Notes under the pieces: generated by a model
The model's input: only the letters and a program-made list of their open reading frames with translations
Told to the model about the DNA's origin: nothing
Databases searched by the model: none
Made by a program: the position numbers and the translations under genes
Part shown: positions 1 through 7,156 of the stretch, in pieces
Position numbering within the stretch: the first letter of the stretch is position 1
Layout: every line of letters begins with the position of its first letter
Source: a virus
DNA length: 22,746 bases
IMG/VR virus record: IMGVR_UViG_3300001533_002814
Coordinates: 1 to 22,746 of that record
Strand: one strand, 5' to 3'

Positions 1-258
1 ACCAGCTCGGTATGCGCCGCAATCGAATCCGGAAACTCTGACCTCGGCATGTCGCCGGTCTCGGAAGTCAGATAACCCCGGCTTCCGACCCAGGTCTCGG
101 TCGCCATATCATCGATGTCATACTTTGTAGCAATCGCACCGGTCGTATCGCTCCAGACCACCAGCTCGGTATGCGCCGCAATCGAATCCGGAAACTCTGA
201 CCTCGGCATGTCGCCGGTCTCGGAAGTCAGATAACCCCGGCTTCCGACCCAGGTCTCG
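1..258. repeat. 159-bp tandem repeat in fibre gene
   Basis: Bases 1-99 and 160-258 are identical by eye, giving a period of 159 bp, exactly 53 codons. A 45-bp core of the same unit recurs at 680-724. In the minus-strand reading frame the unit encodes a fibre-type repeat with the phrases WVGSRGYLTSETGDMPRSEF and DSIAAHTELV. The repeat starts at the very edge of the window, so further copies may lie outside it. The identity of the second copy ends at 258, exactly where the reading frame of the gene to its right is lost, which suggests recombination or an assembly misjoin. Confidence 0.9.
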
Positions 259-269
259 CACCAAGCGCA
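1..269 (-). pseudogene. Fibre repeat module, out-of-frame 3' continuation
   Basis: This minus-strand frame is open from base 269 to the left edge of the window. It encodes the 53-residue fibre repeat almost twice (GYLTSETGDMPRSEF ... TELVVWSDTTGAIATKYD ... ETWVGSRGYLTSE). It has no start codon of its own and a stop lies just upstream at 270-272. It must therefore be the continuation of the fibre gene at 227-1435, displaced by one base near 257-262. The same phrase GYLTSETGDMPRSEF occurs in frame inside the upstream gene, so the two stretches belong to one protein family. Either the gene is truly frameshifted, or the join at the edge of the repeat is an assembly error. The true C-terminus lies outside the window. 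Confidence 0.7.
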
Positions 270-1435
270 TTATTGAGATCTGTTTGATTACTTAAAGTAC
301 CTGTGATAGAGCCCCAAGTGCCGCCGCCGCCAGGTGTTTGATTGTTTTGGATGAATGTTTGCCACTTGGTCCGATTTATTGCCGTCTCAGTGGTATCTAT
401 TTTCAAATCGCTATCTAACAAATCATCAAAATCTTTATTTCCATAAGCAGTCGCAGCGCTATCCGCTGTCGCGCTACCGCCTCCGCCGGCTGCATCAGTA
501 TCCCATGCCGGCAAATTATTTCCCTGCATTTTCAATACCTTACCGGGACTTCCCTTTGCCAAATTAGTCCAACCGTCGTTATAATAAAATAAATCACCAT
601 TCGCCTCTGTCATGGATAAAACATTATTTAGCTTGTCAATATCATCGCTCGAACGCACTAATTCGTTATGAGCATTCAGCGAATCCGGAAACTCTGACCT
701 CGGCATGTCGCCGGTCTCGGAAGTTAAATAACCAGCATCGTTATTCAACAATGAGATATTTTCACCCTCAACCATAACAGTTGATTGCAGCTTGCTGGCC
801 GAAATAGCTGCAGATGCATCTATATGAGCATTGCTGATTAGACGTAAACCAAGCGCACCATCAGCGCCCGCGGGAGTCGCCAGAACTCTGCCCGCAGTTG
901 TATCGCTAAAATCAACGCTAAAGGTTCCGGACGTCGTTATAGGAGATCCCGAAATAGAAAAAATTGACGGCATCGATAGACCGACGCTTGTAACTGTACC
1001 AGTACCCTCGCCAACTTTCCATAAACCAAGATTAGCATCATATTTTAGGATTTTGCCGTCCGCTTTCCCGCTTGTATCTATATCCGCCAAACCACCTACG
1101 CTCTGCCCGGATAGAGTGGTCAAATAACCTGGCGCGGTATGATTTCCCCATGCATAAGCTTCATTCCATTTTGTGCGTTGGATCGTAGTTGGAATAAAAT
1201 GACCGTATGAAAGTGAGAGCACACCAGTCAAAGAAGAATAATCAAGCCCCAGTACGGTCTCACTAAAAAAAGAATAAGGACTAATCCACTTCAACGAATC
1301 ATCAACTGAATCGAAGCTTAACAAACTTCGATTCAAAGGAGTTAGTTTTGTAATTGGATAATTTCTTAGCGATGTCGCATTCTGGCCATAAACAAAATTC
1401 ACCGCCAATAATAAAAGAATAAATGTTTTCTTCAT
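227..1435 (-). CDS. Phage tail-fibre-like protein with signal peptide (3' end disrupted)
   Basis: The 402-residue product resembles the repeat-rich tail fibre or receptor-binding proteins seen in Bacteroidota-related phages. It has the typical phrases GTVTSVGLSMPSIFSISGSP, SAAISASKLQ, AYAWGNHTAPGYL and GYLTSETGDMPRSEF, plus glycine-rich linkers (AAGGGGSA, TPGGGGTWGS). Residues 1-17 form a clear Sec signal peptide (MKKTFILLLLAVNFVYG, cleavage before Gln). That is unusual for a virion protein, which normally assembles in the cytoplasm. An AAGAGG ribosome binding site precedes the ATG. The final residues (ARPGSEAGVI) are read out of frame through the repeat, so the stop at 227 is probably not the original end. 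A host-type exported adhesin built from fibre repeats is the alternative. Confidence 0.75.
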   Translation of the reverse strand: MKKTFILLLLAVNFVYGQNATSLRNYPITKLTPLNRSLLSFDSVDDSLKWISPYSFFSETVLGLDYSSLTGVLSLSYGHFIPTTIQRTKWNEAYAWGNHTAPGYLTTLSGQSVGGLADIDTSGKADGKILKYDANLGLWKVGEGTGTVTSVGLSMPSIFSISGSPITTSGTFSVDFSDTTAGRVLATPAGADGALGLRLISNAHIDASAAISASKLQSTVMVEGENISLLNNDAGYLTSETGDMPRSEFPDSLNAHNELVRSSDDIDKLNNVLSMTEANGDLFYYNDGWTNLAKGSPGKVLKMQGNNLPAWDTDAAGGGGSATADSAATAYGNKDFDDLLDSDLKIDTTETAINRTKWQTFIQNNQTPGGGGTWGSITGTLSNQTDLNNALGARPGSEAGVI

Positions 1436-1449
1436 CTTTTTTTATCCTC

Positions 1450-1950
1450 TTAATCTATATCAGGCCAATCACCAGCCTGTATCGGATCATCTACTTCAAC
1501 CAAATTGTAATAATCCCCGCTCACACTGCCGGGTTTCAAAATAAGAAGTAATGGAAGTTTTCTCGTTTCTGTTGCAAAATTCAAATCAATTCTGGGAACG
1601 ACAATACATCGATAACCAAGCCTCCAAAGCTGCCAAATAATCGTTTCTGATTCTGTAATGGGAACTCTATAACGAGCAAGGATCTCATTGCCGGCATTAT
1701 TCCTGATGAAATCAATCTCATCCTTATTTGTCTGTAATAAAGTCGTCTCAACGACGACCTTTTCATTGCCGCATAACAGACTCTGATATCTACCGGTTTC
1801 ATAGTATATGTCCTCGGTCTCTATCTCGTCCAATAGCCTGGTGCTTTCAAGATAGCCCAATTCAGAATAGATAAATTCCTCATTATCGCAAACCTCGAAA
1901 ATACCACCACCCCTAATATTGACCCGATGTCTTTTTTTACCAAGCGCCAT
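1450..1950 (-). CDS. Tail-tube-like structural protein, copy 2
   Basis: This 166-residue protein is a paralogue of the upstream gene (1951-2451), about half identical by eye and of the same length. Shared blocks are MALGK-R-RVNI-GGG, GYLE-T, LLQTNK-EID, RNNAG, the IDLNFATETRKLPL stretch, and EVD-PI--DWP at the end. The pattern of a lysine-rich start, a DE-rich block (LLDEIETEDIYYETG) and an LLQTNKDEID segment resembles major tail-tube proteins of siphophages. That and its position after the connector genes suggest tail tube, but I have no catalytic or diagnostic motif. The start codon directly follows the upstream stop and no good Shine-Dalgarno site is visible, so translation is probably coupled. 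Confidence 0.6.
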   Translation of the reverse strand: MALGKKRHRVNIRGGGIFEVCDNEEFIYSELGYLESTRLLDEIETEDIYYETGRYQSLLCGNEKVVVETTLLQTNKDEIDFIRNNAGNEILARYRVPITESETIIWQLWRLGYRCIVVPRIDLNFATETRKLPLLLILKPGSVSGDYYNLVEVDDPIQAGDWPDID

Positions 1951-2451
1951 TTAATTAACCGTGGGCCAATCTAATTCTTCGATGGGGCTATCAACTTCGG
2001 CAACATCATAATATTTGCCTGTAACAGTGCCCTTATGCAACACCAAACTCAACGGCAATTTTCGGGTCTCTGTTGCAAAATTCAAATCAATTTTTGGCAC
2101 AATTTGACATGCTCCAAACGCCCAGATTTGCCACACGATTGTTGACGATTCCGTAATGCCAACCTGATAGCGGGCTAAAACCGTGTCCAAACCCGCATTA
2201 TTGCGTACCAGATCGATTTCTTCTTTGTTTGTTTGCAATAATACAGTTTCTACTGACACCTTCTGATTGCCAGGTAACATACGCACATATTCACCAGCCT
2301 CATCATGTTGATCAACAACTTCACTTTCATCAACAATATGCGTATTCTCAAGATAACCGACAACACTCCAGCTCGTCCCCTCATCTATACTTATTTCAAG
2401 CACTCCGCCGCCCTTAATGTTTACTCTTGCTCTATTTTTTCCCAGAGCCAT
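1951..2451 (-). CDS. Tail-tube-like structural protein, copy 1
   Basis: The first of two tandem 166-residue paralogues (see 1450-1950). The start chosen is the ATG before ALGKNRARVNIKGGG, because a GAGGAGG ribosome binding site lies about 9 bases upstream and the paralogue starts at the same point. A longer frame exists, but it would read into the palindromic repeat at 2503-2575. Conserved blocks with the paralogue are ETVLLQTNKEEID, RNNAG, ITES-TIVWQIW and IDLNFATETRKLPLSLVL. The likely role is the tail tube or another oligomeric virion component that assembles beyond the connector. The duplication may give two specialised subunits. Head-tail joining proteins are possible alternatives. Confidence 0.6.
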   Translation of the reverse strand: MALGKNRARVNIKGGGVLEISIDEGTSWSVVGYLENTHIVDESEVVDQHDEAGEYVRMLPGNQKVSVETVLLQTNKEEIDLVRNNAGLDTVLARYQVGITESSTIVWQIWAFGACQIVPKIDLNFATETRKLPLSLVLHKGTVTGKYYDVAEVDSPIEELDWPTVN

Positions 2452-2502
2452 GACAAAAACCTCCTCAATTATATTCGTTACGGACAGGAACTCCAGTATC
2501 CC

Positions 2503-2575
2503 TGTCATTCCTGCGGATGCAGGAATCTCCTTATTGATAGATGGTTAGGAGATGCCTGTATTCGCAAGCATGACA
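2503..2575. repeat. Nested palindromic element (MITE/REP-like), copy A
   Basis: A 28-bp left arm (2503-2530, TGTCATTCCTGCGGATGCAG...) and a 28-bp right arm (2548-2575) are inverted copies, 23 of 28 positions matching, around a 17-bp centre. The left arm is itself a hairpin (ATTCCTGC-GGAT-GCAGGAAT). The outer ends are TGTCAT...ATGACA. The same design occurs at 13266-13377. Such TGTCATTCC elements are dispersed, non-coding repeats in many bacterial genomes, mobilised in trans. Here one lies between the exported-protein gene and the tail-tube genes. Confidence 0.75.
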
Positions 2576-2609
2576 TGAGAAACTAACATTTAATGAATAT
2601 ATTTACAAG

Positions 2610-2631
2610 AAAGGCAGCCGAAGCCGCCTTT
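2610..2631 (-). terminator. UUCG-loop hairpin, probable terminator
   Basis: On the minus strand the sequence folds as AAAGGCGGC-TTCG-GCTGCCTTT, a 9-bp stem with one G-U pair and a very stable UUCG tetraloop. It lies after the tail-tube upstream region and before the exported-protein gene stop at 2652 in map terms; transcripts from 2652-3182 enter it just after their stop. The U-run is poor on the minus strand and better, after a gap, on the plus strand (2640-2649), so it may act as a processing or pause hairpin instead of a strong terminator. Confidence 0.5.
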
Positions 2632-2651
2632 AATATCTTGTTTTTTTTTAT

Positions 2652-3182
2652 TTAATCCCAGAAGGTGAGCCCAACTTCCCCGCCAACAGTGCATGTATCT
2701 CCGGAAGCTGCAGCCGCCACAACTCTGAATCGTCCGACTCTTGTGTAAGGATGTGTGGAAATCTGTTTTATTCGTTTCATTGTTGCACCCTTGTCGGATG
2801 TCGTACTCTTTAATGTATCCCAAATACCATTGCTATTATCCCAGGGATACCAAGTCCACCCTCCGGAGCTATTCTTATAATTTGCCAGATCGAGATAAAT
2901 AACATTAAACATTGAATCCGTACTATCAGACTCTGTCGCCCAAAACGTAGTGCTAAGGGTCGTTGCAAATTGTTTTGAAAGTTTACGCGGATTCTCATTT
3001 ATCGCCAAAAAAAATACTTTGCTGGTATCCTTTCCGGTAGCAGCAATCAAATTGCGGGTGTACAAAGTGTTTTCCGAATAGTTATTACCAGCCCAGGATA
3101 GATAATGCGTTTGGTGCATCTGAGCAGCTACCAAAAACGCAATCGAGAACAAAACCAACATAAAAGCCAAAAGCCCCTTCAT
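2652..3182 (-). CDS. Exported protein of unknown function in tail region
   Basis: The 176-residue product begins with a Sec signal peptide (MKGLLAFMLVLFSIAFLVAA, then QMHQTH). The mature part is rich in Ser, Thr, Trp and aromatic residues (YLSWAGNNYSENTLYTRN, GGWTWYPWDNSNGIWD) and looks like a soluble beta-rich domain; I recognise no family. It sits between the tail-completion gene and the tail-tube paralogues, a place where virion genes are expected, but the signal peptide points to the periplasm or cell surface. It may be a lysogenic-conversion gene or an exported decoration. A palindromic repeat and a hairpin lie downstream. The ribosome binding site is weak. Confidence 0.7.
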   Translation of the reverse strand: MKGLLAFMLVLFSIAFLVAAQMHQTHYLSWAGNNYSENTLYTRNLIAATGKDTSKVFFLAINENPRKLSKQFATTLSTTFWATESDSTDSMFNVIYLDLANYKNSSGGWTWYPWDNSNGIWDTLKSTTSDKGATMKRIKQISTHPYTRVGRFRVVAAAASGDTCTVGGEVGLTFWD

Positions 3183-3207
3183 GATTCACTGCTTGTTTAA
3201 ATGATGT

Positions 3208-3654
3208 TTAAATTACCTTTTCTGCTTCATCAATTGCTTCTGAAAACTTTGTCAAAAATACAAGTTCCGCTGCGACAACCTCTCTTCCGCCGATGACAAA
3301 TCTCCGGTAAATTCTACGCTCCAATTGAATCGAGAAGTTTATTTCACTCATAATTTGAACATTGACTAACTTTGACAATCTTTCAACATTGCGCCACTGA
3401 CTATCTAAATTGTCTCGCCCCTCTGTTAAAGTATCCAATACATAGCATTTGCAACGGCGCGCTACAATGTTCATCTCCAATGATTCATCTTTAGATATTA
3501 CATCATCCCAAACTTCATCCAACACAAACGCCGGATAATCTTCATATTCCGCATCATCAAACGGATAATTGGTAACCTTTTTAAATTCATTAAGATTATT
3601 TACCAAATCCAACAGCGGAAAAATGTAATCATCCTGGATATTATTATAGAACAT
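3208..3654 (-). CDS. Putative tail terminator / tail completion protein
   Basis: This 148-residue protein follows the HK97-gp10-like gene, overlapping it by 11 bases. That is the usual position of the tail terminator, which caps the tail tube and joins it to the head. The length fits, and the sequence alternates strand-like segments (FVLDEVWDDVIS, EMNIVARRCKCYVLD, ELVFLTKFSEAID) in the manner of this alpha/beta family. The assignment rests on synteny and size rather than on a motif. A Mu gp37-like protein of unknown function would be the alternative. Confidence 0.5.
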   Translation of the reverse strand: MFYNNIQDDYIFPLLDLVNNLNEFKKVTNYPFDDAEYEDYPAFVLDEVWDDVISKDESLEMNIVARRCKCYVLDTLTEGRDNLDSQWRNVERLSKLVNVQIMSEINFSIQLERRIYRRFVIGGREVVAAELVFLTKFSEAIDEAEKVI

Positions 3655-4114
3655 TGAATCTTTCTCTCAATCTGTCCGCAATCAATTTAACAATAGTCTT
3701 TTCATATTGTCTTAAAACAAATCCGATGAACGGCTTTCCCTTGGTCCCTTTTTGGGAAATCGCAAATCGCACCGCGCCGGTAACCTTCTTGACCTCATCC
3801 CCTGAATAGCCGAATTTTTTGATTACCCAGCGTTTTATCGGTGCCTCCGGTGGCCAATGCGGCTTGGTTCCCTCATGAACATATACGCCATACTCGATAT
3901 TGGATCCCACTTGCAGGACAACCCGCGCCAATTCTTTTTTCACTTCAGAGGTGATCGACTTTTTTAAATCACCCTGTACCTGAATCTGATATCTTTCAAT
4001 ATAATCGACAATATCGCGCTCTATTTCCATTCCGATTCGCTTTAACACCGATTCGATCTGATCGAATATCCAGCGCTCTGCGCCGCGGATGTTTTCATCT
4101 AAACCGCTATCCAA
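3644..4114 (-). CDS. HK97 gp10-like / virion morphogenesis neck protein
   Basis: The 156-residue product has the layout of HK97-gp10/Mu-gpG-type tail-completion or neck proteins. An N-terminal amphipathic helix (IESVLKRIGMEIERDIVDYIERY) is followed by the phrase GDLKKSITSEV, a strand pair ending VGSNIEYGVYVHEGTKPH, a basic block (IKRWVIKKFG), and the KGKPFIGFVL motif near the C-terminus. The YG-YVHEGTKPHWPP and G-PF segments are characteristic of the family. The protein joins head and tail during assembly in the cytoplasm. Short overlaps with both neighbours (16 and 11 bases) indicate translational coupling within the head-tail joining operon. Confidence 0.75.
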   Translation of the reverse strand: MDSGLDENIRGAERWIFDQIESVLKRIGMEIERDIVDYIERYQIQVQGDLKKSITSEVKKELARVVLQVGSNIEYGVYVHEGTKPHWPPEAPIKRWVIKKFGYSGDEVKKVTGAVRFAISQKGTKGKPFIGFVLRQYEKTIVKLIADRLRERFNVL

Positions 4115-4530
4115 TCTATACTCCCGCCTTCGATAATATCTGAATATTCATCGATCTCGACATACTTAGAAACCAGATCTATCGCACTTTTATAAAAATG
4201 GTCCGCCAGTTTATTTGCATCATCATAACTGACAAAGTCATTTCTGCCATCGCCGAAGCCGGTGCTACGAACAAACCCGCCCTTGGGGCCTGCCCTGATA
4301 TTCAATACCGGAATTGCAAATGAGAGCGCGATCATACTCTCCGCGCGGATGAGATTCTTTTTCCTCTGTTCATTTGCACTTTCTACCAGCACCTCATCAT
4401 AAAGATCTTCACCTAAAAGGGAGCGGAGTCTAACCTCCGCTCCCTCCAGGTGGGGCGTTAATTTGATCTCAGGGAGATCACCAGGGAGATTGCCTTCGTT
4501 ACGTATTTTTTCTAAAGTCGTTAATGGCAT
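4099..4530 (-). CDS. Head-tail connector (gp36/gp6-like adaptor)
   Basis: The 143-residue product is predicted to be mostly helical: LEGAEVRLRSLLGEDLYDEVL, RKKNLIRAESMIALSFAIPVLN, ANKLADHFYKSAIDLVSKYV. This fits small head-tail adaptors that bind below the portal, encoded just after the major capsid (Mu gp36, HK97 gp6). The glycine-rich middle (RAGPKGGFVRSTGFGDGRN) separates two helical parts. Its start codon overlaps the stop of the upstream gene by one base (TAATG), and its end overlaps the next gene by 16 bases. Synteny and fold pattern are the main evidence. Confidence 0.6.
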   Translation of the reverse strand: MPLTTLEKIRNEGNLPGDLPEIKLTPHLEGAEVRLRSLLGEDLYDEVLVESANEQRKKNLIRAESMIALSFAIPVLNIRAGPKGGFVRSTGFGDGRNDFVSYDDANKLADHFYKSAIDLVSKYVEIDEYSDIIEGGSIDWIAV

Positions 4531-4835
4531 TATTTACGTTGTTTGTGTTTTTTTAGAGTCGTCCGGAAATTATCAGAGGCATCCTGTTTGATGGCTTCTT
4601 TCTCTTCCGGGGTTGCCGCTGCAAGCGTAATCTGCTTCACCTGATCCGGATTGTCTTTATCAGCTATCGAGATCTTTCCGGACTTTGGTTCTGTCTGTTT
4701 AGCTTCATCGACTTTCTCGAAATATTGCTTAATCCGCTCAGGCAAAGCTTTAAATTCCTCTTCTGATATTTTATCGCTCTTACAAATTGAGCGCATACCA
4801 AATCCAATCGAAGATTTACCTGTTAAAACATACAT
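4530..4835 (-). CDS. Small capsid-adjacent protein (gp35-like)
   Basis: This 101-residue protein is read from the ATG before YVLTGKSSIGFG, chosen because GGAGGAG lies 6 bases upstream; a longer frame would include that site as codons. The short hydrophobic start is followed by an acidic/basic helix (EEEFKALPERIKQYFEKVDE) and a Lys/Gln-rich, probably disordered tail ending in KKHKQRK. In Mu-like phages a small protein of this kind (gp35) follows the major head protein, and its role is not settled. It is one-base coupled to the next gene. Function here is unknown beyond its place in the head operon. Confidence 0.65.
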   Translation of the reverse strand: MYVLTGKSSIGFGMRSICKSDKISEEEFKALPERIKQYFEKVDEAKQTEPKSGKISIADKDNPDQVKQITLAAATPEEKEAIKQDASDNFRTTLKKHKQRK

Positions 4836-4881
4836 AGCATCTCCTCCACTTATGATAATTGACATCTCGGACAGATACTAA

Positions 4882-5802
4882 TTAATCTGATCCATAAACA
4901 ATGGCATCAGATACAGCATACTTCGCATCGATGCCGGCGGTGATCGTCACTTCAACCAGCCTCTTTCGATTATAAATATCACGACCAACTTGTATCTCAT
5001 CGCCAAATCCAATCGCCAGATTCCGTTTCGGGGTCAACAACATTTTTCCGTCCGGATTCTGAAAAACCGCGACAATCTGAATACCGTGATAGTAAAGCGG
5101 TTTTTCACCGAACAATACTGTATCACCCAACGCAGTGACACGCTCTCCGATCTGGTCCGCGTAAGCTTCATAAACATCAGGCGAAACAAACATGCCCAGC
5201 TCCGAACGATCATCTTTGTAATCTTTGGGAAGTTGCGCCAACATACCAGGAAAAATAGTTCCCAAATAATCTGATCCGGAAATCACATAATCATGAACAT
5301 TTGCATCGGCGCTTGCTTGTTTATAAAAACCGTTGAAAATCCGCTTGCACTTGTTGAGGCGGGAATTGGCTGCCAACGTCGTATCGCCGTTGAAAGCAAC
5401 AATCACACAGTCCTTTCCGAATCGCTTCGAGAAAATTTTGTTCAGCGTTTCGTTGACGCTACTTCCTTCGATATTCTTACGTAAGAAATCAAATGTGATA
5501 TCATACGCAAGCAGTACCTGGTTAGGTGTTAAGGCTTTCCGTGTGATTGTCGGGGTAACAACATCTTCGCTATCAGGTGCGGTAGCTTCGGTCGCCGCAA
5601 CCATGGCCGGATCGCCAAGCTCAATCGAATCCAGATTGCGCGCCACCTTAATTCCGGTCTCTGTTCTGATCATTCCCAAAACTTTAGTTTGCTCGGTCGC
5701 CAAATCGATAAATGCCTCAGCATCCTCGGTTTGCGCCAGTCCGCCGACACTGGTCGTTATCTGAGCCTTGAGAAGCTCTAACAATTCCTCATTGTTTAAC
5801 AT
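4882..5802 (-). CDS. Major capsid protein (HK97 fold)
   Basis: The 306-residue product has the length and layout of a major head protein that needs no large N-terminal delta domain. The N-arm (FIDLATEQTKVLGMIRTETG) is followed by the E-loop/P-domain region (ALTPNQVLLAYDITFDFLRKN). A central segment SPDVYEAYADQIGERVTALGD leads to a C-terminal A-domain ending PDGKMLLTPKRNLAIGFGDE and YAVSDAIVYG, phrases typical of phage capsids of the XkdG/P2-type HK97-fold groups. It is encoded right after the XkdF-type protease, the usual arrangement. A strong AAGGAG site precedes the start. It forms the icosahedral shell around the packaged genome. Confidence 0.85.
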   Translation of the reverse strand: MLNNEELLELLKAQITTSVGGLAQTEDAEAFIDLATEQTKVLGMIRTETGIKVARNLDSIELGDPAMVAATEATAPDSEDVVTPTITRKALTPNQVLLAYDITFDFLRKNIEGSSVNETLNKIFSKRFGKDCVIVAFNGDTTLAANSRLNKCKRIFNGFYKQASADANVHDYVISGSDYLGTIFPGMLAQLPKDYKDDRSELGMFVSPDVYEAYADQIGERVTALGDTVLFGEKPLYYHGIQIVAVFQNPDGKMLLTPKRNLAIGFGDEIQVGRDIYNRKRLVEVTITAGIDAKYAVSDAIVYGSD

Positions 5803-5830
5803 TGGAGAATCTCCTTCGTGTTTGTTTTGA

Positions 5831-6967
5831 TTAAATGAACTTCAAACCTTTTTTTGCTTCTCCCTTATCATCTCCATCCTGACCCTTTGCAGACTGCCGG
5901 CCCGGCGATGCCTTCTCGATCTTTTCCAACCGAGTTAAAACAGGCTTCAAAGCCTTTTCGATGGCATCTGATACATGGTCCTGATTGTCGACTTTTTTGT
6001 CGTCGTCAGGTTTTTTGTCCTTGCCATTTTCATCGGGCTTTGTATCGGGCTCTTGTTTCTCAAGTTTTCCCAAACGATCAATAACCGGCTGCAAACTTTC
6101 ACCCAACAACTTTTTGACATCATCGATTTCCATCTTTTCCACCTTCTTGTTTTGTGATTCATAGATTTTTATCAATTCACCCAATGCATTGTGCGCTGCC
6201 TTAATTTGATTGAAATTCGTAGCGCTAAAAACCTTTCCCTCTTTCTTGAGATCTATCTTGTCGATCACTTTCAAAAATTGATCGATATTTTTCTTAATCT
6301 GATCACGTTGCTGCGCGGGTGTCGCCTTCTTTTTATCCGGGTGATCTTGCCATATTATCTTATCGATTGAGCGATTTAAAGCACTCGTCGCCCGGCGCAA
6401 TTCTTCGTTTTCATACTCGGCATTAAAATCTTTTTCGATGCCTATTTTTTTTAGCAATTTTGTAAAAAATGAATCGTCTTTTGTTATATTATCCGTCTCG
6501 ATTTCTCTCGCTACTCCCGCCAAACTAACCCCTGTAATTTCTCCTTTTTTAATCGACTTCCAGGTATTATCATTCGTTATCTTTATACCTACCGCCCAGG
6601 AACCCTCCGGATCATCAGCAAACAAAGGATCATTGCTTTTAGTCAGCCATGATTCTGCAACGAAACCTTCATCAGGATTAAAATCATGTTGTTTGTCGAC
6701 TTTAGTAGTGCGCCGCCTCTCCATAAAACGATATGCAGCTTTTTTTATTTCTTCTGCGCTACTAATGTCGCCCTGAAGATCCTCTTCTTCGGGCGAATAA
6801 ACAATACAATAAATGATACGTTCGTCTTCATCAACCTTCCGAATAGTAACCTGCCGCAGCTCTGGTTCATCATCAAATTCCGCTGATTTCCAAATTAGCT
6901 TTTTCTGATTCGCTCCCTTCCGAACAAGCGAAATAAATGTTACATCTATATCGAAAAGTCTGCGCAT
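5831..6967 (-). CDS. XkdF-type capsid maturation protease fused to scaffold
   Basis: The N-terminal ~165 residues match the XkdF/S78_2 serine protease group: an LVRKGANQKKL opening, IVYSPEEEDLQGD with the following AEEIKKAAYRFM helix, KVDKQHDF with the presumed catalytic His about residue 94, WAVGIKI, and GEITGVSLAGVA with the presumed Ser about residue 148. The rest is helical and charged, with long Lys/Asp-rich stretches (KDKKPDDDKKVD) and heptad-like repeats, as in scaffolding domains. Such fusions build the procapsid and then cleave themselves. The ATG at 6967 is preferred over the GTG at 6979 because AGGTGGG lies upstream. It is the first gene after the promoter region at 7015-7078. Confidence 0.85.
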   Translation of the reverse strand: MRRLFDIDVTFISLVRKGANQKKLIWKSAEFDDEPELRQVTIRKVDEDERIIYCIVYSPEEEDLQGDISSAEEIKKAAYRFMERRRTTKVDKQHDFNPDEGFVAESWLTKSNDPLFADDPEGSWAVGIKITNDNTWKSIKKGEITGVSLAGVAREIETDNITKDDSFFTKLLKKIGIEKDFNAEYENEELRRATSALNRSIDKIIWQDHPDKKKATPAQQRDQIKKNIDQFLKVIDKIDLKKEGKVFSATNFNQIKAAHNALGELIKIYESQNKKVEKMEIDDVKKLLGESLQPVIDRLGKLEKQEPDTKPDENGKDKKPDDDKKVDNQDHVSDAIEKALKPVLTRLEKIEKASPGRQSAKGQDGDDKGEAKKGLKFI

Positions 6968-7014
6968 AAAATAACCCACCTTTATTATTTTATAAATCGG
7001 ATAAATAATTTTGA

Positions 7015-7078
7015 AATCATGCTACATGATATTGTATTAATTATAATTTTACAATATTAACAATACATTATATTGTTA
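7015..7078 (-). promoter_or_regulatory. Late (head/tail) operon promoter with two dyads
   Basis: On the minus strand a -35-like TTGTAA (7049-7054) and a -10-like TATCAT (7026-7031) are separated by 17 bases, upstream of the protease/capsid operon. A perfect 6-bp dyad ATCATG-CTA-CATGAT (7016-7030) covers the -10. A perfect 8-bp dyad TAACAATA-CATTA-TATTGTTA (7058-7078) lies just upstream of the -35, where an activator would bind. The region 6968-7085 is otherwise non-coding and very AT-rich. Late promoters of Mu depend on an activator with a dyad site, so this layout is suggestive; which protein binds is unknown. Confidence 0.6.
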
Positions 7079-7088
7079 TTTAGTTGTT

Positions 7089-7123
7089 AAAAAAAAACCC
7101 GCCTGATTACTAAATCAGGCGGG
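7089..7123 (-). terminator. Rho-independent terminator
   Basis: A perfect 10-bp stem (7098-7107 CCCGCCTGAT with 7114-7123 ATCAGGCGGG) with a 6-base loop is followed on the minus strand by a run of Ts (complement of the A run at 7089-7097). It ends transcription of the gene at 7157-7468, and so separates the upstream block from the head/tail operon, which has its own promoter just to the left. Confidence 0.92.
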
Positions 7124-7156
7124 CTTGTGATTAAAAACTAAATTACTTAAAACTTA

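Noticed and set aside
1-258. Possible CRISPR array or invertible fibre segment
   Set aside because: The repeats are coding, in the same orientation and in frame at 159 bp; there are no short spacers, no inverted pair and no invertase gene.
831-1127. Plus-strand frame opposite the fibre gene
   Set aside because: The product is Pro/Ser-rich and is the antisense reading of fibre repeats; no start signals.
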